A program made the translations under genes and the position numbers. The notes beneath the pieces are model-generated. The model saw only the letters and a program-made list of their open reading frames with translations. It was not told where the DNA came from and made no database searches. This document shows, one piece after another, positions 33,941-42,540 of a stretch of 64,000 bases of DNA (within the stretch, counting starts at the first letter, position 1; every line of letters begins with the position of its first letter). Origin of the DNA: Bacteroidia bacterium (GTDB lineage Bacteria > Bacteroidota > Bacteroidia > SpSt-205); assembly GCA_026003215.1 (NCBI GenBank), contig BPGV01000001.1, forward strand, positions 981,001-1,045,000. The letters run 5' to 3'.

Positions 33941-35509
33941 ATGCACCGCCTGGGCTGGCTCCTGCTTGTGCAGAGTTTGTGGGTATATGGGCAAGGATGG
34001 GAACCCTTGCGCGATTCTATGGTCATAGAAAATGAGCGGGTAGAAACCCTGGATCTTACCCAACGGCCCCTTCCTGCCATACCTGCGCTATCGCCCCCCA
34101 CTTGGCCTGCGCTGAGCTTCCCCTGGGAAAAGGCCCCTGCTCATCCGCTCCTTCAACCCGCTGTCCTCCAGCCGACGCGTCCTTCCTGGACGAAACTGGC
34201 TCCCCTCCACTTGCGCTATGGCATAGGTCGCTTTTGGACCCAGCTCGTAGAGGCTACGTGGACGCACACTCGCGATCTTGCGCGCGATGGCGGCCTCGCC
34301 TTTACCCACTTTTCTACACCACAAGGCCATGTACCCTTCGCTCGCTGGGGCTACTCTACTCTCCAGGCCTGGATAGGCCACACTACTTCCACCAGCGGTT
34401 GGGAAGCGCGCTACAAAGGTAGTTTCGAAAAGTTTTTCTTTTATGCGCCTTACGCAGAAAAATGGTATGGTTTTTCTGAAAATACCCCCGCACAAGACTC
34501 CCTAAAAGGGCATTACTGGCGACAAGAGCTGACTCTCTCTGGTTGGAGTTCAAGGTGGGGGCAAATCGCCTTACACACCCGTCGATTAGATTTTCGCCAA
34601 GGAACGCCCGAATGGCAAAACGAAATCTCTTGGCAAAGTCCTTCCTACAAGCTCCCTTACTTAGGCCAAGGGACTACATATCTGCGGGCTTTCCTGGAAG
34701 GAAAGCGGTTTCTTTTCTCAGGCACTTCCATAGGTACCTATACTTGGGGGGCGTGGCTTATACGAGGAGGCCTACAGGCAGCTTTAGCTAAGGACTCTAC
34801 CTTAAGATTTTTTGCCGCCCCTCACCTGCTTGCTGTATATCAAGGTATTTCCCCAAGCTTGTGTCCTTATATCGAACTCAAAGGCGATATTCGCCCACTC
34901 ACTTATTACGCCGCCTCAGAACTTAATCCTTATCTCTACCGAGATACTAAGGTGCTGCCTTTTACCCGAGAATGGCTTACTGCGGAAGCAGGCCTGCGCG
35001 GTCAAGGCACCGGCTGGGACTATCGTATAGCCGCAGAATACCGATATGCCCAAAACCTCCTCCGCTTCCAGCCTATGGGAGCTCGCTTTGGGATAGCTCC
35101 TCTATCTACTTTTCAAAGCATAGGGGGCATTCTAAGTCTTGCTTACACCCCCCAAGCTACGGGACCTTATGCCGAGCTTCAGGCTGCCTACCGCAGATGG
35201 CACCTTCCCACCCAGGTTGTGTATTACAGCGTCTCGCCTTGGGAGATCGCCGCGCGCGGCGGATACCAGTGGGAAAACAAGATCGCCTTTTTCCTGAGCA
35301 CCCAGATACTCGGACCTCGTTTCCTCACCGACTCGCTCCAAGTGCCCCCCTTTGTGGATATTTCGTGGGAAGCTCATGTGCGTCTATGGCCCTTTTTGAG
35401 TTTCTTTGTCCAGATGAATAATCTCTTGAATCAGCGATTCTACCGCTGGTATGGATACCGTGAGCGTCCCTTGGACGTGCGCATAGGTATATGGACTAAA
35501 ATCGGATAG
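33941..35509 (+). CDS. Probable outer-membrane beta-barrel protein
   Basis: A 522-residue exported protein. Start ATG 33941, 5 bases after a -7 box; signal peptide MHRLGWLLLVQSLWVYGQG. A Pro-rich segment (about residues 35-75) is followed by a long run of alternating aromatic/polar strands. The end, PFLSFFVQMNNLLNQRFYRW plus YGYRERPLDVRIGIW, resembles the last strands of TonB-receptor-type barrels in Bacteroidota. There is no clear plug domain, so it is more like a porin-type barrel. Followed 3 bases later by the HU/SPOR gene, probably one unit. Substrate unknown. Confidence 0.75.
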   Translation: MHRLGWLLLVQSLWVYGQGWEPLRDSMVIENERVETLDLTQRPLPAIPALSPPTWPALSFPWEKAPAHPLLQPAVLQPTRPSWTKLAPLHLRYGIGRFWTQLVEATWTHTRDLARDGGLAFTHFSTPQGHVPFARWGYSTLQAWIGHTTSTSGWEARYKGSFEKFFFYAPYAEKWYGFSENTPAQDSLKGHYWRQELTLSGWSSRWGQIALHTRRLDFRQGTPEWQNEISWQSPSYKLPYLGQGTTYLRAFLEGKRFLFSGTSIGTYTWGAWLIRGGLQAALAKDSTLRFFAAPHLLAVYQGISPSLCPYIELKGDIRPLTYYAASELNPYLYRDTKVLPFTREWLTAEAGLRGQGTGWDYRIAAEYRYAQNLLRFQPMGARFGIAPLSTFQSIGGILSLAYTPQATGPYAELQAAYRRWHLPTQVVYYSVSPWEIAARGGYQWENKIAFFLSTQILGPRFLTDSLQVPPFVDISWEAHVRLWPFLSFFVQMNNLLNQRFYRWYGYRERPLDVRIGIWTKIG

Positions 35510-35512
35510 CGT

Positions 35513-36628
35513 ATGAGTACAGCGGCACAGATAGATTTTCAGCTCTATATGGGGCTTTTAGCGGCCGAACTGCCCCGCTTTTCCGTGCCGGGCATAGGGT
35601 CCTTTACCTGGCATGTAGAGCGCGCCCATGTCGACCCTAAATCCGGCACAGTCACCCCTCCCCACCCTGCCCTCAAATACGAGCCTGGCCATAAATATTT
35701 GGCAGAAACTATCGCCTTCTTACGAGATTACTTTAGCCTAAGTGAAAAAGAAGCCGAAGCTTTATTACGAGAAGTAGGCAGGCTCACAGCCGCCTATTTG
35801 CGAGCGGCTCCCGAGATGGACCTATGGCGCCTGGGCAAGCTCAAACGCATGGGCGGCTTGTATAAAGTAGAACTTCATGAGGAGGCGCCTATACCTTTTG
35901 TGATGGACTTGGCGGAGATTTCACTACGCGCAGGGGCCTCTCCTGTGGTTACCCTTGCCCAAAGCCCCACAGCGCTTTCTGAAGCGCCTAAAAAGCATAT
36001 AGAGACCTCCCCTCGCGCTCAGCCCATAGAGACGCCCTCTCCCACGGTCCCCCCTCAGCCCCGGTCCTCTCGGCGATGGCTCCCCATAGTGCTCGGGACC
36101 GTAGCTGTCATAGTCGTCATGGGTGCCATAACGTATGTAATCACCCGCAAGCGTACGCCGCCCCAGCCCGTAGAAATAAATCTTTCTACTAAGTCTGCCT
36201 CTACTCCTGCCCCAAAAGCCGAACCGCCCAAATCCTCCAAAGAGGCCTCCACCGCAAAGCCTACGCCAGCCGAAACATCCCCTGCGCAAACCCCATCTAC
36301 CGCGAAACCCTCTGCCCCACAAGCGCCTATCGCTTCTCCGAAGCCTTCCTCCCCACCAGAAGTAGCTCCTAAATCCCCCTCTAAGGAGGTTAAGACCTCC
36401 TCCCAGCCTCGGTACTACGTCATCGTAGGCGCCTACCCTTCTCGTAGTGAAGCAGAAGCCAAAGCCACTGCCTTTCCAGGGTACACCGTAGAATATCTCC
36501 CCCACCCTTCTAAGGCAGGGTGGTTTCGTGTAAGTATTTTTAGCTCAACTAATCGCCAACAAGCGGAAGCCTTCCTTCGAAAAATCAAATCGGAGGTACC
36601 CGATGCGTGGGTATATGCTGCCCCGTAA
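35513..36628 (+). CDS. HU-like/SPOR domain membrane protein
   Basis: A 371-residue fusion. Residues 1-125 resemble the HU-type (CCDC81-like) domain of Bacteroidota SPOR proteins: RFSVPGIGSFTWHVERAHVD and VTPPHPALKYEPGH. A single membrane helix lies at about 189-210 (WLPIVLGTVAVIVVMGAITY). A long Pro/Ala/Lys/Ser-rich periplasmic linker runs over 215-295. The C-terminal SPOR domain (298-371) has RYYVIVGAYPSRSEAEAKA and WFRVSIFSSTNRQQAEAFL. SPOR domains bind denuded peptidoglycan glycan at division sites. The cytosolic HU-like head might bind DNA or protein. Likely a cell-division or envelope-organising factor. Confidence 0.85.
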   Translation: MSTAAQIDFQLYMGLLAAELPRFSVPGIGSFTWHVERAHVDPKSGTVTPPHPALKYEPGHKYLAETIAFLRDYFSLSEKEAEALLREVGRLTAAYLRAAPEMDLWRLGKLKRMGGLYKVELHEEAPIPFVMDLAEISLRAGASPVVTLAQSPTALSEAPKKHIETSPRAQPIETPSPTVPPQPRSSRRWLPIVLGTVAVIVVMGAITYVITRKRTPPQPVEINLSTKSASTPAPKAEPPKSSKEASTAKPTPAETSPAQTPSTAKPSAPQAPIASPKPSSPPEVAPKSPSKEVKTSSQPRYYVIVGAYPSRSEAEAKATAFPGYTVEYLPHPSKAGWFRVSIFSSTNRQQAEAFLRKIKSEVPDAWVYAAP

Positions 36629-36658
36629 GTAGCTTATCCTGAAAGACTTCCAAAAGCC

Positions 36659-38575
36659 ATGTGCCGCATAGGAGGGGTATGGATGCGCCAGGGGCAAGGC
36701 ATTTCTCCCTCCCTCCTGGAAAGGAAGCTTTGGCTTATCGGAGAGCAGCAGGCCCATGGAGGACCTGATGGCGCAGGCGTATGGCTTGATTCCACAAAAC
36801 CTATAGGGCTGGTACATAGGCGCTTAGCCATCATTGACCTTTCGCCACGCGGGGCACAGCCCATGAGTCGTGGCCAGCTAACGGTTACCTATAATGGAGA
36901 AATCTACAACTATATCCAGATAAAGCAGAAACTTCAATCGCAGGGGTACCCTTTCACTACGGATACCGATACCGAGGTGCTTCTGTGGGGATGGCACGCC
37001 TGGGGCTTAGAGCTTCTTCCGCAGCTGCGGGGCATGTGGGCGTTTGCGCTTTGGGATGGAGAAGCTCTCTGGCTCGTGCGTGACCGCTTCGGAGTGAAAC
37101 CGCTCTTTTACCACATCGCTCCCCAAGAAATAGTATTTGCCTCGGAACTCGGCGCTTTACTCCCTTTGCTCCCTTCCTCCCCCGAATCTACCCCCGCACA
37201 CCTCCACCACTACCTTGCGTATGGATACCTCCCAGAGCCGCATACTTTCTATAAGGACATTCAGCAAGTACCTCCTGGACATGCCCTTCGCATAACATGT
37301 ACTGCTATCGAGCCTTTCCGCTATTGGGCACCCGAAAAGCTTTTCTTTACTGCCCCCCAACCTGTCCCCATAGAGGAAGCCGAATCTACCTTATTAGAAA
37401 GCTTCCAACGCCGTTTAGTGGCAGATGTACCCGTGGGTATTTTTCTAAGTGGGGGCATAGATTCTACTTTACTGGCGACCCTCCTTAGGCAAAAGTTAGA
37501 CATACCGCTGCCGGCTTTTACCTTAGGCTTCCAAGAAAAAGCCTATGATGAGACCCCACACGCCGCCCAAGTCGCTCAGTATTTGGGCCTACCCCACCAT
37601 GTCTTATACCTCTCTGCCGAAGACCTCCTGCCTCTCATAGAAAAGCTCCCCAGCTTATATGGGCAGCCTTTTGGCGATGCCTCGGCTTTGGCGGTGTATG
37701 CCTTAGCCCGCTTCACCCGCGAAAAAGTCAAAGTGGTACTTTCTGCCGATGGGGGAGATGAGCTCTTTGCTGGCTATGTACGACAGACCCAACCCATCGC
37801 CCGCCTTCGCTTTTGGGCAAAGTTCCTGCGGCTACTCCCGCTTAGTGGCACTCACCTGAGCAAGCTCTATCCCCGACAGGCCTTTCACAATCTGCCGACA
37901 AAACTCCTTAAGTTGAAATACTTCCGTGGGGAGCATTATGGGGAGCTTATTCAGGCTTTTCCCGAAAAACTGGCGGCCTCTTTGGTTGAAGATTTTTCTA
38001 CCTCGCCCTTCTCTGCGTTCTATGGCGCGGGCACTGATTGGGAACCCGTGAAAAGCCGTCAGTACATAGACCTTACGCAGTATTTACCCGCGGATGTGTT
38101 GCAAAAGGTAGACCGGGCTACGATGGCGTGGGCCTTAGAGGCTCGGGAGCCCTTTTTAGACCCGGAGTTGGTCGCCTTAGCTGGCCGGTTACCCAAAGCC
38201 CAACGCACACGCCAAGGCCAAGGGAAAATCCTCCTACGACAAATCCTACGACGATACCTTCCCCCTACGCTATGGCAACGGCCTAAACAAGGGTTCGCTC
38301 CACCGCTGGCCACATGGTTACGCGGGCCCTTGGCAGAAAAGCTCCGCTATTTCCTGTACAGTGAGGGTAGCCCTCTTAGAAGCCTTCCCCTCAACCTCAA
38401 GAATATCCGCTTGTATCATGCCCTTCTGGAAAAGGAGCAGGACGAATGGGCTATTTTTTTATGGCATGTATTCGTTTTAGGGTTGTGGGCTGAGTGGTTT
38501 TCTACCATATCTCCAGCAAGCGATAATCCACCCCTGGCCAGAAGTGCGCCGGCTTTGGACCGGCATACTTTTTGA
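36659..38575 (+). CDS. asnB: Asparagine synthetase (glutamine-hydrolysing)
   Basis: A 638-residue class II amidotransferase. Nucleophile Cys2 follows the start Met (MCRIGGVW). Glutaminase motifs are RRLAIIDLSPRGAQPM, VTYNGEIYNY and TDTDTEVLLWGW, then VRDRFGVKPLFY. The synthetase domain has the PP-loop SGGIDSTLLATLL (Ser264-Ser269), SADGGDELFAGY and DRATMAWALEAREPFLD. Transfers glutamine amide to aspartate; homologues in polysaccharide loci amidate other substrates, so AsnB is the leading but not only reading. No -7 box precedes the ATG, 30 bases after the SPOR gene. The 3' end overlaps the convergent repeat-protein gene by 74 bases. Confidence 0.88.
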   Translation: MCRIGGVWMRQGQGISPSLLERKLWLIGEQQAHGGPDGAGVWLDSTKPIGLVHRRLAIIDLSPRGAQPMSRGQLTVTYNGEIYNYIQIKQKLQSQGYPFTTDTDTEVLLWGWHAWGLELLPQLRGMWAFALWDGEALWLVRDRFGVKPLFYHIAPQEIVFASELGALLPLLPSSPESTPAHLHHYLAYGYLPEPHTFYKDIQQVPPGHALRITCTAIEPFRYWAPEKLFFTAPQPVPIEEAESTLLESFQRRLVADVPVGIFLSGGIDSTLLATLLRQKLDIPLPAFTLGFQEKAYDETPHAAQVAQYLGLPHHVLYLSAEDLLPLIEKLPSLYGQPFGDASALAVYALARFTREKVKVVLSADGGDELFAGYVRQTQPIARLRFWAKFLRLLPLSGTHLSKLYPRQAFHNLPTKLLKLKYFRGEHYGELIQAFPEKLAASLVEDFSTSPFSAFYGAGTDWEPVKSRQYIDLTQYLPADVLQKVDRATMAWALEAREPFLDPELVALAGRLPKAQRTRQGQGKILLRQILRRYLPPTLWQRPKQGFAPPLATWLRGPLAEKLRYFLYSEGSPLRSLPLNLKNIRLYHALLEKEQDEWAIFLWHVFVLGLWAEWFSTISPASDNPPLARSAPALDRHTF

Positions 38576-40130
38576 GCCATTCGGGGAGGCGCACACGTTC
38601 CTCAGGGTAAGCCCGCACCAGCCATGCAATCTGCCGCTTGCGTATGAGTTTCTCAATCTGGATAGCCTTGGTTTCCTCTACAGAAAGCCTTTTGCGCACA
38701 AGCACCATTCCCGCGAGCTCTCCAAATCCCTCTATCCCAGGCAAACCCTTGATATACCGCCGGTTTTTACCCTTATCAGAAGCCGGCTCAGCTACCCATA
38801 CCTCTATCTGCTTCACAGCCCAGACCTTGCGCTTTTCTAACCGAGGCTTTTTGAGCGGGTACCCTTTCCTATCGTAGAAATGTGCAAAAACATACACACG
38901 CCACCCCATCTTAATGCCTGCTACAGGTACACGGCCATAGTCGCGGGTATTGATCCATTCCCCGACGGTAAAGCCACTATAAGCGCTTACCAGGTCACAG
39001 TGCTTTTTGTGGTTGGTGAAAAGGTAGCGTAAGTCATGCGCCAGCCGTTCGGTGGCTGTCATGACTCCTTTTTTCTGGGCATCACAGGGGACGTCATAAG
39101 CGGCAGGCGAGCGGTGAGAGATAGTAGGCGTGGCACAGGTATAACGGTCAAAATTCCTATGACGCAGGACAGGCGGCCGACAGGCTACCGCTTCAGCGCG
39201 GGCAGGCCGATGAGGTACTACAGGCTCCGCACAAGAATACCTATCAAAGTTTCTGTGCTTGATTGCAGGAGGCAGGCAAGCTATACCCTCTGCGCGTTTA
39301 GGACGATGTGAAACGCCAGGAGAGGCACACCTATACCGGTCAAAGTTTCTCTTACGGAGCTTCGGGGGGGTGCAGGCAAGGGCCTCGGCATACGCATGAT
39401 GAGGGATAGGCGGCGGACTACAAGCATCGCGCGAGGAGGCACGATGTCGTATGGGACGCTCCTTGTACAACGGCTTTTCTGGCGTAGGCTGATGAGAAGG
39501 CTTGTAAGTGAGGAATCGCTGCTTCTCGGCTCGCCGAGGGAAGTGCGGGATAAGCGCCAGAGGCAAAAGAAACTTCTCTGCGCGGAGGCGATGTCGTGGT
39601 CCTTCGGCCGAAACACGTATACGCTCACTTTTAGGCGGCACATGCGCCACAGCAGGGGAGGGCGGCCGGGCTTTTTCGGTCTGACGAGTACTACGCTTAG
39701 GCCTAAAGAGAGGCGGACGATACTTCTCTACCAGGGCTGGGCGATGGGAAGGGTCCGCCGTACGAGGTCGGAACCCTTCCGCTCGGCTTATAGAACGATG
39801 CGACTTAGGCGCTGCAAAGAGGCGAAAGCGTTCGGCTCGGTTTGGGTGAGGTACAGTGGGGGCATACGGCCTAAAAGCTTCCCACCGGTCCATAGGCTTG
39901 TGCCGAGGCGTATATACCGGGAAGCGGAAGCGTTCCGCCCGACGCGAAGGTTTAGGCCGACCAAACCGGTCCACCCGAGCCTCTGCTCGGTGGCGTACCC
40001 GGCGCGCAGGACGCTTTTCTTCCACTCGGAGGCGCTCCGCACACTCAGGGCCCGAACACCGAGGCGCACTTCGCAGGTCCTGAGCCCACCCCACCGCTAA
40101 GAGCAAAAAGCTACCCAAAAACCGAAACAT
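38502..40130 (-). CDS. Secreted Arg/His/Cys tandem-repeat protein of unknown function
   Basis: A 542-residue, strongly basic protein with signal peptide MFRFLGSFLLLAVGWA before QDL. Residues 48-339 are about 18 degenerate tandem repeats of 15-18 residues, each ending in P-x-x-H or similar and often starting RAExFR. The last seven (230-339) carry C-x2-P-x3-H, for example CASPGVSH, CLPPAIKH, CAEPVVPH. Two forms alternate there, RNFDRYxCA and RAExxAC, making a 32-residue (96-base) higher-order repeat. Residues 345-542 are a non-repetitive basic domain (YSGFTVGEWINTRDYGRVPV, KMGWRVYVFAHFYDRKGYP). I recognise no family. Could bind metal, heme, nucleic acid or cell wall; none is shown. Confidence 0.72.
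   Translation of the reverse strand: MFRFLGSFLLLAVGWAQDLRSAPRCSGPECAERLRVEEKRPARRVRHRAEARVDRFGRPKPSRRAERFRFPVYTPRHKPMDRWEAFRPYAPTVPHPNRAERFRLFAAPKSHRSISRAEGFRPRTADPSHRPALVEKYRPPLFRPKRSTRQTEKARPPSPAVAHVPPKSERIRVSAEGPRHRLRAEKFLLPLALIPHFPRRAEKQRFLTYKPSHQPTPEKPLYKERPIRHRASSRDACSPPPIPHHAYAEALACTPPKLRKRNFDRYRCASPGVSHRPKRAEGIACLPPAIKHRNFDRYSCAEPVVPHRPARAEAVACRPPVLRHRNFDRYTCATPTISHRSPAAYDVPCDAQKKGVMTATERLAHDLRYLFTNHKKHCDLVSAYSGFTVGEWINTRDYGRVPVAGIKMGWRVYVFAHFYDRKGYPLKKPRLEKRKVWAVKQIEVWVAEPASDKGKNRRYIKGLPGIEGFGELAGMVLVRKRLSVEETKAIQIEKLIRKRQIAWLVRAYPEERVRLPEWLKKYAGPKPAHFWPGVDYRLLEIW
39114..39398 (-). repeat. Coding 96-base tandem repeat (three degenerate copies)
   Basis: Within the repeat protein, the 32-residue unit (17 + 15 residues) recurs about three times. 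The DNA shows it as near-identical stretches around 39148, 39240 and 39335 containing variants of CGGTCAAAGTTTCT. The surrounding repeats, up to 39989, are more diverged. Confidence 0.7.
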
Positions 40131-40137
40131 TCCGCCA

Positions 40138-40145
40138 CAATATTA
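40138..40145 (-). promoter_or_regulatory. -7 element, near match TAATATTG
   Basis: One mismatch to TAnnTTTG, 7 bases before the ATG of the repeat protein at 40130. Confidence 0.4.
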
Positions 40146-40225
40146 CAACGAAAGTAGTAGTGGCTTGTCCACCACAGGTACCCATAGTCTCTTTCTATCG
40201 TACCTTGCCTCTCCCAAAAAAGCGT

Positions 40226-40233
40226 TATATTTG
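40226..40233 (+). promoter_or_regulatory. -7 element TATATTTG with a -33 TTG
   Basis: Exact TAnnTTTG, 4 bases before the ATG at 40238. TTG at 40205-40207, 18 bases upstream, is a plausible -33 element. Confidence 0.76.
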
Positions 40234-40237
40234 TGAT

Positions 40238-40876
40238 ATGGCAGGCAAACCCAGAAAAGGCAGCTTTACCTATCCTCAAGTCTTCTGGAAACAGCCATGG
40301 GAATGGCTTAGCCGCTACCGGGAGAGCAATACCTACTTGGCGATGGGATTTTATGGAGGGCTTTCTATGGCAATGTTTGCGTATGCCACCCTTAAGCAAG
40401 GGCTACCCCTTTGGCAAGCTGGGCTTTTGCTTTTGGGGGGTATTCTGACCTGGACTTTCACGGAATACCTTCTGCATCGCTGCGTCCTCCACTATGTAGA
40501 AGAACATCCCGTTATCCAGCGGTGGCATAACTTTATGCATGGGGCACACCATGATATTCCTCGGGATTTACGTTTTGTAACGGCCTCTCCTTTTGTTACT
40601 ATTCCGATAGCGGTGGTTTTTTGGCTTCTCTTTTGGGCCCTTTGGGGATGGAAATGGGTATGGGCTTTCTATGCCGGCTTTGGGATAGGTTACGCTCTAT
40701 ACGAGTACGTACATTTTGCCATTCATAAGTACCCGCATCCGCCTTTCTCTTTCCTCCGCGGCTTGTGGCAAAACCACAATCTCCATCACTTTAAGACGCC
40801 GGAGAAGCGCTTCGGGGTGACCACTACCTTGTGGGATAGGGTATTTGGCACCTACGAGCCCTCACAGGCGGCGTAA
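40238..40876 (+). CDS. Fatty acid hydroxylase / sterol desaturase family membrane protein
   Basis: A 212-residue di-iron membrane hydroxylase. The eight-histidine signature is visible: HRCVLH (His80, His85), HNFMHGAHH (His97, His101, His104, His105), HFAIH and NHNLHHF in the C-terminal part. About four membrane helices. Size and the order of His boxes fit the fatty acid 2-hydroxylase-like branch, which adds a hydroxyl to acyl chains of sphingolipids or similar lipids using O2. Bacteroidota often make sphingolipids, but no sphingolipid synthesis gene is next to it. The ATG was chosen by the -7 box 4 bases upstream. 15-base 3' overlap with the DUF2851 gene. Confidence 0.85.
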   Translation: MAGKPRKGSFTYPQVFWKQPWEWLSRYRESNTYLAMGFYGGLSMAMFAYATLKQGLPLWQAGLLLLGGILTWTFTEYLLHRCVLHYVEEHPVIQRWHNFMHGAHHDIPRDLRFVTASPFVTIPIAVVFWLLFWALWGWKWVWAFYAGFGIGYALYEYVHFAIHKYPHPPFSFLRGLWQNHNLHHFKTPEKRFGVTTTLWDRVFGTYEPSQAA

Positions 40877-42100
40877 GTACTGCCCAATAGGGCAAAGAAG
40901 GCATCGCTGAGGCTGGCAGCTCTCCCGCCATAGATGTAACTGCCCTTGGGTCTGCCAGGCATTGTGGGCAGGATAGGCCCACTGCGCGTACATCCGAGCG
41001 AAACGGTTGTTTTCCGGAGGCAGTTTCTGAAAACCTTCTATTACCGATAGGGCACGGTCTATCTGGCCAGAAGCCTTGAAATAAAAAATAGCGAAGGGAT
41101 ACAAGGCATTGATGCGTACATTGTGCCAAAGGAGGGGAGGATATTTTCTTAGCGGTACAGGCAGTTTTTTCTGCCAAGCCCAGTGGGTTTGCCAATAAGG
41201 ACTGGGCAAAGGCAACCCTGAGGGTAGATTTTCTAACAAAAGAGTAGGGCGCGGGTAAGCGTCCATGAGGGTAGCAAACGCTGCTAAACGTATCCACGGC
41301 GAAGCAACTGGCCGGCTGGATCTCCAGCGGAGGGTGAGGATAGGCCAGCTGTGTTTTTTGTGCAGGTAGTGCCAACGGGTCAAAAGAGCCTCCTCATAAG
41401 GATCTACTGGTGCCGAAACTCCTTCTAATAAGCCGGCTATTCCTAACAATAGCGCCTCTTTATCCAGCAGCGTTTCCGCATAGCGTTGAAAGCGTGGGAG
41501 AGGACAGGCTTGGGCGACCGCTCGGAAAGGTTCTCCTTGAGGCACACCAAAGCTATAAGCGAGGGCCTCCCAAAAGGCTTGAAAGAGCTCTTCTTGGGTA
41601 CGATAGGTAGCGTGACGAGCTAAGAGGCGCTTCTCTCCCCAGCGTGTATATAGCTCTATCCACAACGCTTCCGATGCCAGCCGCGCAATAGGCGCGCAAG
41701 GAAACGGACTTGGCTGCGGCCGAAGGTTTTCCACATAGCTTGCAGACACTGCCGGCCTCAGGACTACAATGGGAATGTTGCGCCCCTCACAGTCAATTGT
41801 CACTTTATGAGAACGATTATCCCAGACCACATGAAGGACGACATTCCGATAAGAGGGCGATTCGTGGTGCCTGTGTTCGTACCATTTTTCAGGATGGGTG
41901 TCTATCTCTATGTGCCCAAACCACTGCAAGGCGCCTATCTGGATATGGGCGCCCAAAAAATCAGGCCCTTCGGCGGGGTTAGGCTCACCAGGGGAAAGTA
42001 CTTGGACTGGCTCGCCCTCTGCGGTGCGCAGAGCTTGCGGGGTATACAAGCGCTTGCGCCATATCCAGTGGAGGAGGACTTCCGGGACTAAGTGAGCCAC
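40862..42100 (-). CDS. DUF2851 family protein
   Basis: A 412-residue protein. The N-terminal half has the DUF2851 pattern: VQVLSPGEPNPAEGPDFLGA, QIGALQWFGHIEIDTHPEKW, EHRHHESPSYRNVVLHVVWD. Conserved Asp/Glu/His residues there look nuclease-like, an inference only. The C-terminal half is helical and ends with a Cys-rich segment (CQPQRCLLCPIGQ). The family is mostly limited to Bacteroidota and has no known function. GTG start at 42098-42100, 13 bases inside the 3' end of the pyrR-like gene, so coupled to it. Confidence 0.85.
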   Translation of the reverse strand: MAHLVPEVLLHWIWRKRLYTPQALRTAEGEPVQVLSPGEPNPAEGPDFLGAHIQIGALQWFGHIEIDTHPEKWYEHRHHESPSYRNVVLHVVWDNRSHKVTIDCEGRNIPIVVLRPAVSASYVENLRPQPSPFPCAPIARLASEALWIELYTRWGEKRLLARHATYRTQEELFQAFWEALAYSFGVPQGEPFRAVAQACPLPRFQRYAETLLDKEALLLGIAGLLEGVSAPVDPYEEALLTRWHYLHKKHSWPILTLRWRSSRPVASPWIRLAAFATLMDAYPRPTLLLENLPSGLPLPSPYWQTHWAWQKKLPVPLRKYPPLLWHNVRINALYPFAIFYFKASGQIDRALSVIEGFQKLPPENNRFARMYAQWAYPAHNAWQTQGQLHLWRESCQPQRCLLCPIGQYLRRL

Positions 42101-42540
42101 ACTTCCCAGCCTTTGGGGGTACAGCGCACTTCTACATATTCATGGAGCGTGGTGGCTAAACGCAGTCCCACATAGTCTGGCACTATGGGAAAAAGCCGAT
42201 GTCCTCTATCTACCAATACGGCTACTTCTACGCGCGGCGGCGAAAAAGCCCATACCTGCACAAGGGCCTGGGCGAGTGTACGGCCAGTGTGTAACACATC
42301 ATCTATTAGTAGGAAAGCCTCGCCTGCGCGGAAAGTCGCAGGCGAGGTGACCAAAGCACAGGGTTGCCCTTCCTCTTCCAAGAAACGAAGGAGGGTTTCA
42401 GCAATAGAAAGCCCTCGTTCGCTGACCGGGTAAAGCTGAGGCAAAGGGACGCTAAAATGTCTTTCTATGATTTCCAGGGCTATCCGGTGGAGGGTCCGTT
42501 CTACTTCGGAGGGGGAGAGGACTAAGCGTCCCGCTACCAT
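42088..42540 (-). CDS. PyrR-like phosphoribosyltransferase (short form)
   Basis: A 150-residue type I phosphoribosyltransferase. The PRPP loop is FLLIDDVLHTGRTLAQALVQ. VAVLVDRGHRLFPIVPDYVG is the PyrR signature that separates it from other phosphoribosyltransferases. The N-terminus (SPSEVERTLHRIALEIIERH) also fits PyrR. It is about 30 residues shorter than typical PyrR; the missing part is the beta-hairpin (flexible loop) between the first domain and the PRPP loop. PyrR regulates pyrimidine genes by RNA binding and may have uracil phosphoribosyltransferase activity; whether the short form keeps either is unclear. Start overlaps the upstream hydratase stop by 7 bases. Confidence 0.78.
   Translation of the reverse strand: MVAGRLVLSPSEVERTLHRIALEIIERHFSVPLPQLYPVSERGLSIAETLLRFLEEEGQPCALVTSPATFRAGEAFLLIDDVLHTGRTLAQALVQVWAFSPPRVEVAVLVDRGHRLFPIVPDYVGLRLATTLHEYVEVRCTPKGWEVWLT

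Noticed and set aside
39114-39989. Regular repeats that could be taken for a CRISPR array
   Set aside because: The repeats are degenerate, have no unique spacers, and lie in frame inside one long coding region with a signal peptide; they are protein repeats.
39396-40100. Long open frame on the plus strand opposite the repeat protein (234 codons, Arg-rich)
   Set aside because: It has no signal, no -7 box before its start, and its composition is what antisense of the repeat gene would give.
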